Source: Occallatibacter sp. (GTDB lineage Bacteria > Acidobacteriota > Terriglobia > Terriglobales > Acidobacteriaceae). From it: 55,958 nucleotides of DNA. The stretch's first letter is position 1; each line of letters begins with the position of its first letter. Below the pieces are notes generated by a model. The model was given only the letters and a program-made list of their open reading frames with translations. It was not told where the DNA came from and searched no databases. Position numbers and translations under genes: made by a program. Shown one piece after another: positions 40,781-49,756 of the stretch. The DNA lies in assembly GCA_031296215.1 (NCBI GenBank), contig JARLGE010000058.1, forward strand, positions 1 to 55,958. The letters run 5' to 3'.

Positions 40781-41715
40781 GGTCCCAGTCTAGCAACACC
40801 GCGCGTGAAATCGGCGGGAAGGGTGTACTCGGGCAGGATGCCGAGTGAGGCGGCGGTGCGGAAGAAGACCTTCATGCCCTCCAGGCATTCCTCATCGAGG
40901 ATGTAATGGATGTTGGTGGTGAGGTAGGCGCGGATGGTTTCTTCGGGGATGGGGATCCGCCCTGACCATTCCGCCACCAGGGCGTCGATGTTCTGTAGGC
41001 CGTGATCCCGGGATCGGATCAGGTCCTCGGCGGTACTCGATTCCCAGGTCTCAAAATCGAGACCCTTCGACAAGCTCAGGGCAGGCTCTGGGGCACCCGC
41101 TGAGTTGCGCGCGGCCGCAGCCCAAACCGCGGAGACGAAAGGAACATTCATGAGCGCGGTCCATTCTTCAGCCAGGTCGTGGTAGACGAGCAGTTCTCCG
41201 GTGCGCTCGAATCGATTGGCCTGCTCCTCGAGGGCGAGCAGGGCGGGGTCGCCGATGAGGATGGCGGCATCGGCCGCATCGAGCATGGCGTCGAGTTCGG
41301 CGGACAAGGGCAGGAATGGAACCTGGGGGTTGCCCCAGTGGTGGAAGAGGATGCGCGCATAGGCCAGGGTGGTGCGGCTGGCGGTGTCCGCAGCTACAGA
41401 GCGCAGGGCCGCGAGGGGCTGGCCGGCGCGATGGACCAGCAGCAGGGAGCGGACGCGTCCTTTGGAGGCAATCGTGCAGCCGGGAAGGATGCGTAGCGTG
41501 GGATTGGCGGCGAGCGAGACGATCGGCACCAGGCCAATGTCGGCCTTTCCGGAGGCCAAGCGGTCGGCGCACTCGGAGGGCATCATGCGGTCGATCTGGT
41601 AGCGCTGGGCGAGCGGGGCTTCGTGGGGCGAATGCTCGAAGTCCCACATCAACGGCGCGGGATTGAGGAAGTTGATGGCGGCGATGCGCAGGCGAGGATA
41701 AGAGACAGGATTCAC
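40777..41715 (-). CDS. mqnA: MqnA-like chorismate dehydratase (futalosine menaquinone pathway), carrying an in-frame repeat insertion
   Basis: A 312-residue enzyme of the MqnA/MqnD periplasmic-binding-protein fold; MqnA converts chorismate to 3-enolpyruvyl-benzoate, the first step of the futalosine route to menaquinone. It starts at ATG 41715. Family segments are LRIAAINFLNPAPLMW, SECADRLASGKADIGLVPI, ALRSVAADTASRTTLAYARI, AAILIGDPAL, YHDLAEEWTALMNVPFVSAV and SRDHGLQNIDALV. Residues encoded by 41041-41098 (GAPEPALSLSKGLDFETWES) are not part of the family: this stretch is a copy of the type B repeat, inserted in frame just after the FVSAVW strand. The ORF stays intact. cyaY overlaps its stop codon. 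Confidence 0.88.
   Translation of the reverse strand: MNPVSYPRLRIAAINFLNPAPLMWDFEHSPHEAPLAQRYQIDRMMPSECADRLASGKADIGLVPIVSLAANPTLRILPGCTIASKGRVRSLLLVHRAGQPLAALRSVAADTASRTTLAYARILFHHWGNPQVPFLPLSAELDAMLDAADAAILIGDPALLALEEQANRFERTGELLVYHDLAEEWTALMNVPFVSAVWAAAARNSAGAPEPALSLSKGLDFETWESSTAEDLIRSRDHGLQNIDALVAEWSGRIPIPEETIRAYLTTNIHYILDEECLEGMKVFFRTAASLGILPEYTLPADFTRGVARLGP
41041..41098 (+). repeat. Interspersed hairpin repeat, type B copy 3, inside mqnA
   Basis: TTCCCAGGTCTCAAAATCGA and on to CTCTGGGGCACCC, with an internal CCTTCGACAAGCTCAGG segment absent from copies 1 and 2. Nearly identical to copy 4 at 52754-52812, differing at about four positions. It is translated as part of mqnA in the opposite orientation. 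Confidence 0.9.
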
Positions 41716-41893
41716 TGCCCTTAGATTATCAACCCCGCGCGCAGAATTCCATGACCTTGGTTGCTGGGCCGGCGGCGGGCTTGACTTTGGCCCCTGGCCG
41801 GGGTAACGTTGGCGAAAATTACCTTTGATCGGCGTATAGGTTTCCTGGAAAGAAAGCGGAAGTGTGGAAATTCCAGACGGGAGCGAGGTGGCG

Positions 41894-43093
41894 ATGACGA
41901 CAGTGTCCCAGGATGGCGCTCAGGCTCTACGGCCGTCCGTGGCGTCGGCTGCGCCACTGGACGAAGAGCGGCTGGCGTGGCTGGCATTGGTGCTGGCGCC
42001 GGGACTGGGGCCCAAGCGGATTGTGGACGCGGTGCTGGAACTGGGCGCGGCGAGCCGCATCTTTACGGTTCCCCTGACGGCGCTCGAGGGGCTGAAGTTT
42101 CCTGCCGGCGCGGCGCAGTTCATCTTTGACGGCAAGGCGCGGGTTGCGGCCGAGCAGGAATGGGCGCAAGTTACGGCGCAGGGCGCGACGATCGTCACGT
42201 TTGGCTGCCCGGAGTATCCGGAACGGCTCAAGGAGATCTACGATCCGCCGCCGGTGCTATGGGTGCGTGGCGATGCGAGTTTGCTGTCTCGGCCGGCCAT
42301 TGCGGTGGTCGGAACGCGGCATCCGTCTCCCTATGGCACAGGGGTGGCGGAGATGCTGGCGCGGGATCTGGCGGTGCGGCGGCTGCTGATTGTGAGCGGT
42401 ATGGCGCGGGGCATCGACAGTTGCGCGCATAAGGGGGCGCTGGCGGCGAGGATGCCCACGGTGGCTGTTTGGGGAACCGGCATCGACGTGGTCTATCCCA
42501 AGGAGAACAAGAAGCTTGCCGAGGAGATTCTGACCACCGGCGGAGCCATCGTCAGCGAGTTGCCCATGGGAACCTTCCCTGCGCCGCAGAACTTTCCCCG
42601 CCGCAACCGCATCCTGAGCGGCCTGAGCGTAGCGGTGCTGGTGGTTGAGGCGGCGGAGAACTCGGGAACGCGGGTGACGGCGCGCTGCGCGGCGGAGCAG
42701 AACCGCGACCTGTTTGCGGTGCCGGGCAACGTGACCAGCAAGGGGTCGTGGACGCCCAACACGCTGATTAAACAGGGCGCCAAGCTGACGGCGACCTGGG
42801 AAGACGTGTGGGAAGACCTGCCCTCGCAGGTGCGGCTGCAACTGGAGGCCGAGGCGCCGGTTGAATCCAAATCGGAGACCACCGCATCTCTCCTACCGGA
42901 CCCGGTGCTGCGGCCCCAGGAGGCTATGGTGCTTGAGGTCTTGCGCACCGACGCCAGTTTGCAGATCGACGAGATTCTCGATCTGCTGGAGACGCAACTG
43001 ACTTCTTCCGAGGTGTTTACGGCGCTGTTCGAGCTGGAGATGGCGGGCCGGGTGCGGTGCATGCCGGGAAAGAACTATGTGCGCACGCTGTGA
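41894..43093 (+). CDS. dprA: DNA-processing protein DprA/Smf
   Basis: A 399-residue protein starting at ATG 41894 after GAGGTG; an in-frame GTG at 41864 is an alternative. A SAM-like N-terminal domain (LAWLALVLAPGLGPKRIVDA) precedes the Rossmann-type DprA core. The core carries AIAVVGTRHPSPYG, LLIVSGMARGIDSCAHKGAL, TVAVWGTGIDVVYPKEN, GGAIVSELPMGTFPAPQNFP, RRNRILSGLSVAVLVVEAAE and LFAVPGNVTSKGSWTPN. A C-terminal winged helix (about 335-395) ends the protein. DprA protects incoming single-stranded DNA and loads RecA during natural transformation. It is divergent from mqnA-cyaY. A type D heptamer array begins three bases after its stop. Confidence 0.95.
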   Translation: MTTVSQDGAQALRPSVASAAPLDEERLAWLALVLAPGLGPKRIVDAVLELGAASRIFTVPLTALEGLKFPAGAAQFIFDGKARVAAEQEWAQVTAQGATIVTFGCPEYPERLKEIYDPPPVLWVRGDASLLSRPAIAVVGTRHPSPYGTGVAEMLARDLAVRRLLIVSGMARGIDSCAHKGALAARMPTVAVWGTGIDVVYPKENKKLAEEILTTGGAIVSELPMGTFPAPQNFPRRNRILSGLSVAVLVVEAAENSGTRVTARCAAEQNRDLFAVPGNVTSKGSWTPNTLIKQGAKLTATWEDVWEDLPSQVRLQLEAEAPVESKSETTASLLPDPVLRPQEAMVLEVLRTDASLQIDEILDLLETQLTSSEVFTALFELEMAGRVRCMPGKNYVRTL

Positions 43094-43096
43094 AAA

Positions 43097-43124
43097 CAGT
43101 GATCAGTAATCAGTTTTCAGTCCC
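43097..43124 (+). repeat. Heptamer array CAGTNNN x4 (type D copy 3)
   Basis: Units CAGTGAT, CAGTAAT, CAGTTTT, CAGTCCC begin three bases after the dprA stop codon. It is the most diverged of the three arrays but keeps CAGT at exact 7-base spacing. Confidence 0.7.
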
Positions 43125-43167
43125 ACGGAACTGAGGCTGAATCGGAGTTGTGCTACCGTTTTGTATT

Positions 43168-43680
43168 ATGGCGACGATTTTCCACATTCCGCTGCGCGAA
43201 TACCTCGATACGAGCTACAGGCCCGACCGCGAGTACGTGGATGGGGAAGTCAAGGAGCGCAACGTGGGCAAGTGGGAGCACGCGAGAGTGCAGTGGCTGC
43301 TGGCGGCCTGGTTTTTCAGTCATGAGAAGGAATGGGGAATTACCGGCAGCACGGAGCAACGGGTGCGGGTGTCGGAAAGCCGGGTTCGGGTACCGGATCT
43401 GGTTGTGCTGACAGCTGGAGCGCAGCCGGAAGTGCTGACTGATCCGCCGTTGCTGGTTATCGAGATACTGTCGCCGGACGATAGCTACTCCGACACGCAA
43501 GAGCGTGCGCAGGACTACCGGGCGATGGGAGTGGAAACGGTTTGGATCATCGATCCCAAGACGCGCAGCGGCCGCATGTGTTCCGCAGCCGAATGGGTCG
43601 AATCCTCGCGCCTAGTAGTCAAGGGGACGCCCTTGTATGTCAATCTGCCCGACATCCTCAGCCAGTTGACATCTGCCTGA
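43168..43680 (+). CDS. Uma2-family (DUF820) PD-(D/E)XK nuclease-like protein
   Basis: A 170-residue protein starting at ATG 43168; the ribosome binding site is poor and an ATG-less extension upstream is possible. The fold signature is visible: REYVDGEVKERNVG near the N-terminus, then VRVPDLVVLTAG (the catalytic PD), PLLVIEILSPDDSYSDTQER (the E-x-L/K part) and DYRAMGVETVWIIDPKTR. Uma2 proteins are widespread in cyanobacteria, Acidobacteriota and Chloroflexota, often in many copies. They are thought to be endonucleases, with unknown biological roles. The neighbours dprA and parDE suggest a small DNA/toxin island, but no link is shown. Confidence 0.88.
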   Translation: MATIFHIPLREYLDTSYRPDREYVDGEVKERNVGKWEHARVQWLLAAWFFSHEKEWGITGSTEQRVRVSESRVRVPDLVVLTAGAQPEVLTDPPLLVIEILSPDDSYSDTQERAQDYRAMGVETVWIIDPKTRSGRMCSAAEWVESSRLVVKGTPLYVNLPDILSQLTSA

Positions 43681-43706
43681 GGACTGCGCGTTGGGTGGGA
43701 CTGCGA

Positions 43707-43729
43707 GGTCTCGATTCTGAGACCTGGAA
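43707..43729 (-). repeat. Partial inverted copy of the type B repeat
   Basis: GGTCTCGATTCTGAGACCTG matches the reverse complement of the left half of type B copies 3 and 4 with one change. It is the only family member in the opposite orientation and lies between uma2 and parE. Confidence 0.6.
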
Positions 43730-43739
43730 TTTTGAACGG

Positions 43740-44051
43740 TCAAAAGAGATTCTTCAGATTGCGGCGCCCATCGACGATTCTCACGATTTCGACCTCGTCA
43801 ATAAGGCCTTCATCGGTATCGGGATGGGTCTCGTACAGGATGAGGTATGGGCCCTGGATGAGCATCCGAGTCGAGGGGCGGATATCGGGACGTCGGACGC
43901 CGATCCGCGGGTATTCGACGAGCAACTCAGACTTCGCCTGGATGGCGTCAAAGATTCGTTCCGCAGCGGATGGATTGTCGAGGCCAATGTATGTGTAGAT
44001 CTCGATCAGGTCTTCACGGGCTTGCGGGGTCCAGCAGAGGCTAGCTTGCAC
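43740..44051 (-). CDS. parE: ParE/RelE-superfamily toxin
   Basis: A 103-residue toxin starting at GTG 44051, seven bases after AGGGGAAC and 11 bases inside the end of the antitoxin gene. The N-terminus [20 protein letters not shown] has the ParE W-T-x-x-A-x-x-DL pattern, and [29 protein letters not shown] and [12 protein letters not shown] follow. The strand [18 protein letters not shown] is typical of the end of ParE/RelE folds. ParE poisons DNA gyrase, while RelE relatives cut mRNA; the partner being ParD-like favours the former. Overlap with the antitoxin gene indicates one operon. Confidence 0.9.
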   Translation of the reverse strand: MQASLCWTPQAREDLIEIYTYIGLDNPSAAERIFDAIQAKSELLVEYPRIGVRRPDIRPSTRMLIQGPYLILYETHPDTDEGLIDEVEIVRIVDGRRNLKNLF

Positions 44052-44331
44052 GGGCCTGTTCCCCTGCGGTATTTGCAAGGCGCTGGCGAGCCTCCTGGCG
44101 CGCCTGGTCAAGATCCACCGGGGCGGAGGCTCCGCTGGCCTTGCCTTGATCCCACAGTTGGCGCAGGCGCCTCAGGTCTTCCTGACGGAGTTCACGCTTG
44201 AACTGCCAGTCGCGGATGGCCTCGCGAATGATTTCGCTCGTGGTGGCGTACTCACCAGTTTCAACGGCGGCCTTGAGGGAAGCAATTTGCTCGGCGGTCA
44301 AGGCGATGCTGAGTTTTTGAACGTCGGGCAT
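44041..44331 (-). CDS. parD: ParD-family antitoxin
   Basis: A 96-residue antitoxin starting at ATG 44331. The N-terminal ribbon-helix-helix, [20 protein letters not shown] and then [20 protein letters not shown], is the DNA-binding and dimerisation part that represses the operon. The acidic/basic helical tail ([19 protein letters not shown]) wraps the toxin. It is transcribed first and overlaps parE by 11 bases, the normal order for parDE. Confidence 0.92.
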   Translation of the reverse strand: MPDVQKLSIALTAEQIASLKAAVETGEYATTSEIIREAIRDWQFKRELRQEDLRRLRQLWDQGKASGASAPVDLDQARQEARQRLANTAGEQARAS

Positions 44332-44677
44332 GAGGGCAGGACTCCGAAGCGCTTGGGGTAATATTTGCTACTTCTTGGTGCATAGTAGCAGGTTTTTGAG
44401 ACGACTGCCCGCCCAGGGGACAGGTTTTACGGAGATTCATGGAGATCGCGGGGTGCGTGGAAAGCGAGCTGACGGAAGAAATAATGTGGGCTGAGTGGAA
44501 ACGGGATCGTGTTCCGTGGTAGGGTGCATCCTTTGCGGGTGGTTTTTCCGGATTGGGACAAGCGGCTGCGCGGCAACAGGGTTTTTGGGATCAACAGCAG
44601 GCAAACAGAATTGGCCGGCGATGAGTCAAACAGGCCAGGCACGGCAGAACAAGGTAGAGTGGGTTAGGAAAACAAGG

Positions 44678-47404
44678 ATGGCAATGAGCAAATCACTGGT
44701 GATCGTCGAGTCTCCCGCCAAGGCGAAGACGATAGAGAAGTACCTGGGCAAGGGCTTTGATGTGCGGGCATCGATCGGGCACATCATGGACCTGCCCAAG
44801 AACGACATTGGCGTGGAACTGAAGGACCGGACGTTTGTGCCGGAGCTGATCGTGTCACCGGGCAAGGAGAAGGTGGTCGATCAGCTAAAGAAGCTGGCGT
44901 TGAAGGCCGACGAGATTTTCCTGGCGCCGGACCCGGACCGCGAGGGCGAGGCGATTGCGTATCACCTTGCGCTGCAACTGGGAACCACCGCCAAGGAGCG
45001 GAAGAAGATCCGCCGGGTTACGTTCAACGAGATCACCAAGAAGGCGGTCAACGAGGCGTTCAAGCACGCCCGCGACGTGGACCAGAACCTGGTGGACGCG
45101 CAGCAGACGCGCCGCGTGCTGGACCGGCTGGTGGGCTACCAGATATCGCCTTTGCTTTGGGATAAAGTCCGGCGCGGACTGTCGGCCGGGCGGGTGCAGA
45201 CGGTGGCTGTGCGGCTGATTGTGGAGCGCGAGCGGGAGATCGGGGCGTTCAATCCGGTGGAGTACTGGTCGCTGGAGGCATTGTTACACCCCGCGGACAA
45301 AGACCTGTCCGCGGGGGCCCCGTTGCTGCACGCGGAGAAGCAGCCGGACAAGAGCTTGAAGGCCAAGTTCATCGGCGTCGATGGCGAACCCGCGCGGGTT
45401 GCCAACGGCAAGGACAAGGATGGGAAGGAGCAGTTTGTTGCCAATGCTCTGCCCGATCGCGCCGCGGTGGATGAGGTGCTCTCGGCGCTCAAGAGCGCGC
45501 GCTGGTCGCTGGCCTCGGTGCAGTCGCGCGAGCAGCAGCGACGGCCTTTGCCGCCGTTTATTACCAGCCAGTTGCAGCGTGACGCATCTACCAAACTGGG
45601 ATTCAACGTGCGCCGCACCATGGGCGTGGCGCAGCGACTGTATGAAGGAATCGACCTGGGCGCCGAGGGCACGACCGGCCTGATTACCTATATGAGAACG
45701 GACTCGCCGCGCGTTTCGCCGGACGCGATTCAAGGAGCGCGGGAGTGGATCGGCAAGCATCTGGGCGCCAAGTATCTGCCCGCTGCGCCGAACGTGTACA
45801 AGGGCAAAAAGGCCGCCCAAGATGCGCACGAAGCCATTCGTCCGACGGATGCCGCACGCACTCCGGAGTCGATTGCGCGTTCTTTGAGCGATGAGCAGTT
45901 TAAGCTCTACACGCTGATCTGGAGGCGCTTTGTGGCCTCGCAGGTGACGCCTGCTGTTTTCGATGTGACCACGGCGAAGATTGAGGCAGCGAGCGCAAAA
46001 GACGGCAAGACCTACGACTTCCGGGTCTCCGGCTCGGTGCTGCGCTTCGACGGATTTCTGAAGGTCTACGAAGCGATCGAAGAGAAGAAGGACGAGGACG
46101 ACGAGTCGGCGAACAAGCTGCCCAATCTGGACGGCGTGAAGGTGCTTGCGCTGGACAGGCTGGACACCGAGCAGCGCTTCACTCAACCGCCTCCGCGCTA
46201 CAACGAAGCTTCGTTGGTGAAGGAGCTGGAGGAGCGGGGCATCGGAAGGCCCTCGACCTATGCCTCGATCATCTCCACCATTCAGGACCGTGAGTACGTG
46301 GTCAAGCATGGCGGGTCGCGCGGGCGCTTCTACCCCACCGAGATTGGCGTGGTGGTCTGCGATCTGCTGGTAGAGAGTTTCCCGTACATTTTCGACATGG
46401 CGTACACGGCGAAGCTGGAGGAGGAGCTGGACGACATAGAAGAGGGCAAGGAGAAGTGGACCGATCTGCTCAACGGATTCTACGGTTACTTTGAAGACGA
46501 GCTGAAGGACGCAGGCAAGAACATGCGCGACATCAAGCGCATGGAGCAGGTGACCAAGGAGAAGTGCGATCTGTGCGGATCGCCGCTGTTGCTCAAGTGG
46601 GGCAAGTTCGGCACCTTCTTTGCCTGTTCTGCGTACAACAAGAAGGACAAGAACAGCTGCACCTTCACCAAGGAGAACACCGCCGCCAAGCCGGACATGA
46701 ATACTCCGGAGGCGCAGGAGGCTGGCGACACCGAGGAGTACTGCGAAAACTGCGGGCGGGTGATGGTGCTGAGGCGCGGTCCGTTCGGGATGTTCATGAG
46801 CTGCCCTGGGTACAGCGAGGACCCGCCCTGCAAGACCATTCGCAAGCTGAGCCAGAAGCAGCAGCAGAAACCGCCCGTGCCCACGGGAGAGGACTGCCCG
46901 CTGTGCTCGAAGCCGCTGGTGCTGCGCCAAGGGCAGTATGGAGAGTTTGTCTCCTGCTCCGGGTACCCCAAATGCAAGTACGTGAAGCAGAACCTGATCG
47001 AAGGGATGAAATGCCCCAAATGCGGCACCGGCGACCTGGCCGAGCGCAAGGCGCGGCGCGGGAATATTTTCTGGGGCTGCACGAATTATCCCAAGTGCGA
47101 TTTCACGTCGAACTACAAACCCGTGGCGCAGGACTGCCCGGAATGCGACAGCCCGTACCTGGTGGAGAAGACGCTGCGCTCGGGAATTTACCTGGAGTGC
47201 CCGAACATGAAGAAGGCGGCCGCGGATGCGACGGCGCCGAAGAAGCGGGCTGCCAAGGGCGGCGCGAAGCGGGCTGCGGTGGAAGCGGGCGGGTCGTGCA
47301 GGTATTCGAAGCGGATCGGCGATGCGCCGCCTCCGCCGACGGTGGAGACGCATGGGCCGGTGGTGGAGAACAGGGGCGCGAAGAGGGAGCTACAGCCGGC
47401 ATAA
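44678..47404 (+). CDS. topA: DNA topoisomerase I
   Basis: A 908-residue type IA topoisomerase relaxing negative supercoils. The start is ATG 44678 (or ATG 44684) behind AGGA; the frame is open upstream, but homology begins at SKSLVIVESPAKAKTIEKYL, the Toprim domain. DPDREGEAIAYHL supplies the metal aspartates, and the catalytic Tyr lies in GLITYMRTDSPRVS. ERGIGRPSTYASIISTI and SRGRFYPTEIGVVV complete the core. The C-terminus has four four-cysteine zinc ribbons (beginning CDLCGSPLLL, CENCGRVMVL, CPLCSKPLVL, CPKCGTGDLA) and a fifth with three visible cysteines (CPECDSPYLV). A Lys/Ala-rich tail ends it. Length is typical. Confidence 0.97.
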   Translation: MAMSKSLVIVESPAKAKTIEKYLGKGFDVRASIGHIMDLPKNDIGVELKDRTFVPELIVSPGKEKVVDQLKKLALKADEIFLAPDPDREGEAIAYHLALQLGTTAKERKKIRRVTFNEITKKAVNEAFKHARDVDQNLVDAQQTRRVLDRLVGYQISPLLWDKVRRGLSAGRVQTVAVRLIVEREREIGAFNPVEYWSLEALLHPADKDLSAGAPLLHAEKQPDKSLKAKFIGVDGEPARVANGKDKDGKEQFVANALPDRAAVDEVLSALKSARWSLASVQSREQQRRPLPPFITSQLQRDASTKLGFNVRRTMGVAQRLYEGIDLGAEGTTGLITYMRTDSPRVSPDAIQGAREWIGKHLGAKYLPAAPNVYKGKKAAQDAHEAIRPTDAARTPESIARSLSDEQFKLYTLIWRRFVASQVTPAVFDVTTAKIEAASAKDGKTYDFRVSGSVLRFDGFLKVYEAIEEKKDEDDESANKLPNLDGVKVLALDRLDTEQRFTQPPPRYNEASLVKELEERGIGRPSTYASIISTIQDREYVVKHGGSRGRFYPTEIGVVVCDLLVESFPYIFDMAYTAKLEEELDDIEEGKEKWTDLLNGFYGYFEDELKDAGKNMRDIKRMEQVTKEKCDLCGSPLLLKWGKFGTFFACSAYNKKDKNSCTFTKENTAAKPDMNTPEAQEAGDTEEYCENCGRVMVLRRGPFGMFMSCPGYSEDPPCKTIRKLSQKQQQKPPVPTGEDCPLCSKPLVLRQGQYGEFVSCSGYPKCKYVKQNLIEGMKCPKCGTGDLAERKARRGNIFWGCTNYPKCDFTSNYKPVAQDCPECDSPYLVEKTLRSGIYLECPNMKKAAADATAPKKRAAKGGAKRAAVEAGGSCRYSKRIGDAPPPPTVETHGPVVENRGAKRELQPA

Positions 47405-47450
47405 GGGCTCCGTTGCCAATTGATGTGATCCGGAGGCAAGGAGCCTGGCA

Positions 47451-48938
47451 ATGCACACAGAGCTGAATCTCCACGACACGTTTGTCTACCCGGGTTTCCC
47501 ATATCCAGAGACGCATCCGGATCGCCTGGCGGCGCTGGCGATTCTTCATGGGTTGACGCCGACGCCAGTTGAACAATGCCGCGTACTTGAGATTGCCTGC
47601 AACGAGGGCGCGAATCTCATTCCCATGGCGTATGCCATCCCGACGAGCGAGTTTGTCGGATTCGATCTGGCTGGTTTACGGATTGAGCGGGGACAGGAGC
47701 GGATTCGCGAACTGGGGATCAGGAACGTGCGCCTTTTTCAAGGCGACCTGCTCGAAGTGGGGAGCGAACTCGGCCAGTTCGATTACATCGTCGTGCATGG
47801 GCTCTATGCGTGGGTTCCCGAGCCGGTGCGCGAGGGCATGATGGCCCTTTGCGGGGAGTTGCTTGCGCCGAATGGAATCGTATTTGTGAGTTACAACGCA
47901 TTGCCGGGCGGGCATCTGCGAAGGATGCTTCGCGAGATGATGCTGTTCCACGTGAAGGACATCGAAGAACCTCGGGAGAGAGTGTCTGCATCTCTCGCAT
48001 TTCTGCGTTTTTTGCTGGAGTCGAGACCGGAGGGCGATGCATATCGGCTTGTGATTCAAAAACAATTGGAGGAGATGGAGAAACGCAGTCCAGAGTCGAT
48101 CTTTCACGATTGGCTGACCGAGGCATTTCATCCGGTGCTCTTCACGGAGTTTGCGGAGCACGCGCGGAAGCATGGATTACAGTACCTGAGCGAGGCTACC
48201 CTGCCACCCATGAACGATCCGTGGTTTCGATCCGAGGTTCGTTCAGCGCTTGCGGGCGCGGCCGGGGACGACATTCTGAAACAGGAGCAGATGCTGGACT
48301 TCATGCGCGTGCGCATGTTCCGCAGGACGCTGCTCTGCAGGGCGGAACGCGTGTTGCGCCGCGATTTTCCCGCGGAGCATCTTCGCAGGCTGTTGTTTGC
48401 TTCGCCAGTGACATCGGCTCCCGAAGAGACGCCCGGGACCAAGGTCTTTACGTTGCCGACCGGGGTGAGAATGGAGTCGAATCACGCAGGCGCCATCGCA
48501 CTGCTGGAGGAACTGGAGGCAAAGTGGCCGCGCTCGGTGAGTCTTGAAGATATTGAGCCGCGGCTTGCTGAAACCGGGCTTTTACTTGACGAAGAGGGAG
48601 TAACGCTGCTGATGCGGCTGGTTGTGGCCAAATTTGTTGAGATCCATGCGTGGAAAGCTCCGGTTGCAGGGGAGGTCTCGACGTTCCCGCGGGCGAGCGC
48701 ATGCGCTCGGCAGGAAGCGCGGACAAGGTCATTTGCGACGACGCTGTTGCACGGCACCCTGAGGCTCGACGATCCGGTGGTTGTGAGGCTGCTCCTATTG
48801 CTGGACGGGACCCGCGACCGGAGATCGCTTCTCGATGCGATGAAAGGGGAGTTTCCCGCCATGCAAGAAGAAGGCGTCAAATCCGGAATCGAGTCGAGCT
48901 TGAAGCATCTCCTTGGCATCGGCATGCTGGAAGCCTGA
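47451..48938 (+). CDS. SAM methyltransferase with methyltransferase-regulatory domain
   Basis: A 495-residue protein starting at ATG 47451, 46 bases after topA. The N-terminal class I methyltransferase has TFVYPGFPYPETHPDRLAAL, then VLEIACNEGANLIPMAY (motif I with E-x-A-C-x-x-G), FVGFDLAG, FDYIVVHGLYAWVPEPVREG and GIVFVSYNALPGG. About residues 215-300 match the methyltransferase regulatory domain (YLSEATLPPM near residue 244), and the C-terminal third is helical and unassigned. Such proteins are found in many soil bacteria and can methylate protein glutamine or unknown targets. Closeness to topA may be a coincidence or co-transcription. Confidence 0.85.
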   Translation: MHTELNLHDTFVYPGFPYPETHPDRLAALAILHGLTPTPVEQCRVLEIACNEGANLIPMAYAIPTSEFVGFDLAGLRIERGQERIRELGIRNVRLFQGDLLEVGSELGQFDYIVVHGLYAWVPEPVREGMMALCGELLAPNGIVFVSYNALPGGHLRRMLREMMLFHVKDIEEPRERVSASLAFLRFLLESRPEGDAYRLVIQKQLEEMEKRSPESIFHDWLTEAFHPVLFTEFAEHARKHGLQYLSEATLPPMNDPWFRSEVRSALAGAAGDDILKQEQMLDFMRVRMFRRTLLCRAERVLRRDFPAEHLRRLLFASPVTSAPEETPGTKVFTLPTGVRMESNHAGAIALLEELEAKWPRSVSLEDIEPRLAETGLLLDEEGVTLLMRLVVAKFVEIHAWKAPVAGEVSTFPRASACARQEARTRSFATTLLHGTLRLDDPVVVRLLLLLDGTRDRRSLLDAMKGEFPAMQEEGVKSGIESSLKHLLGIGMLEA

Positions 48939-49060
48939 GCAACGGGGGCAGAGACGTGGGGGCCGGTGGGCCGGGGCGGCTCCCCTTCCGACTCAAGACT
49001 GGCGGGGCTGAGCGTACACCCGGCTGAATCCGATAGTATGGGGCTGCGGAGAGATGCCCA

Positions 49061-49519
49061 ATGGAACGGATGCTTGCAACACCTGCCGATGCTGAAATCA
49101 TTCTCAGATTGTATGAACTACGCACCGAAGCGGAGATGCGCAAGGCGCGCGCGTGGATGACGGGCGAGTTCTGGCCGGCGACGGCGGAAGAGTTTTTCGC
49201 CGTTTCCGCCCACCCCGCCGATCCGCACAATGCCTGGTTTCGCCAGGTGATCACGTACTGGGAGATGGCGGCGGCCATGGTGCTGCACGGGGCCGTCTCC
49301 GCAGAGCTGTTTGTGGACTGCAACGGCGAAGGGTTCTTTCTGCTGGCCAAGTTTGCGCCTATCCTGGCCGAAATCCGGGAGAAGAATCCGGGGTTCCTGA
49401 CCAAGACTTTGGAGCTGACCAACCGGTTTTCCGCGGCGGCGCAGCGCTATGAGACCACGCTGAAGATGATGGAGACGCGGCGCAAAAGCATGGCGGGCAC
49501 CCAGCAGACACACAGCTAG
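49061..49519 (+). CDS. Conserved-looking protein of unknown function
   Basis: A 152-residue protein starting at ATG 49061. It is mostly helical by composition: LATPADAEIILRLYELRTEA, then MRKARAWMTGEFWP, FRQVITYWEMAAAMVLHG and a charged C-terminal helix (FSAAAQRYETTLKMMETRRK). There is no signal peptide and no clear catalytic motif. The YWEMAAAMVLHGAVSAELF segment resembles the core of DUF4760-like proteins, which I cannot confirm here. It lies alone between the methyltransferase and a small secreted protein. Confidence 0.65.
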   Translation: MERMLATPADAEIILRLYELRTEAEMRKARAWMTGEFWPATAEEFFAVSAHPADPHNAWFRQVITYWEMAAAMVLHGAVSAELFVDCNGEGFFLLAKFAPILAEIREKNPGFLTKTLELTNRFSAAAQRYETTLKMMETRRKSMAGTQQTHS

Positions 49520-49547
49520 TGTTTAGACCGCATGAAGTGGTAATTCA

Positions 49548-49610
49548 TCCTGGACAAGCGTGGACCGGGAGGTCCACGCTACAGCCGGCCAGGAGGCCGG
49601 CGCCACATTC
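49548..49610 (+). repeat. Two adjacent hairpins in the gap after the 49061 gene
   Basis: GCGTGGACC-ggga-GGTCCACGC and GCCGGCC-agga-GGCCGGC follow each other with a short TACA spacer. They resemble the double-hairpin layout of the type C repeats but have a different sequence. They may act as transcript ends for the upstream gene. Confidence 0.6.
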
Positions 49611-49756
49611 ATCCAATTACGAAATCACGCAGTCACGGCACTTGTGTTTTCGTTCCGCGAAAAGCTCCCGCCGAAAATCTCTTGCCGAAATGTCCTGGCT
49701 GGAGGATGATGTTAGCTAATCGAGAGTTCGTCCCCAAAATCCCCTGGAGGTTACCT

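Noticed and set aside
45284..47353. A 689-codon minus-strand open frame opposite topA
   Set aside because: Antisense shadow with Arg/Leu/His-rich low-information sequence; topA is certain.
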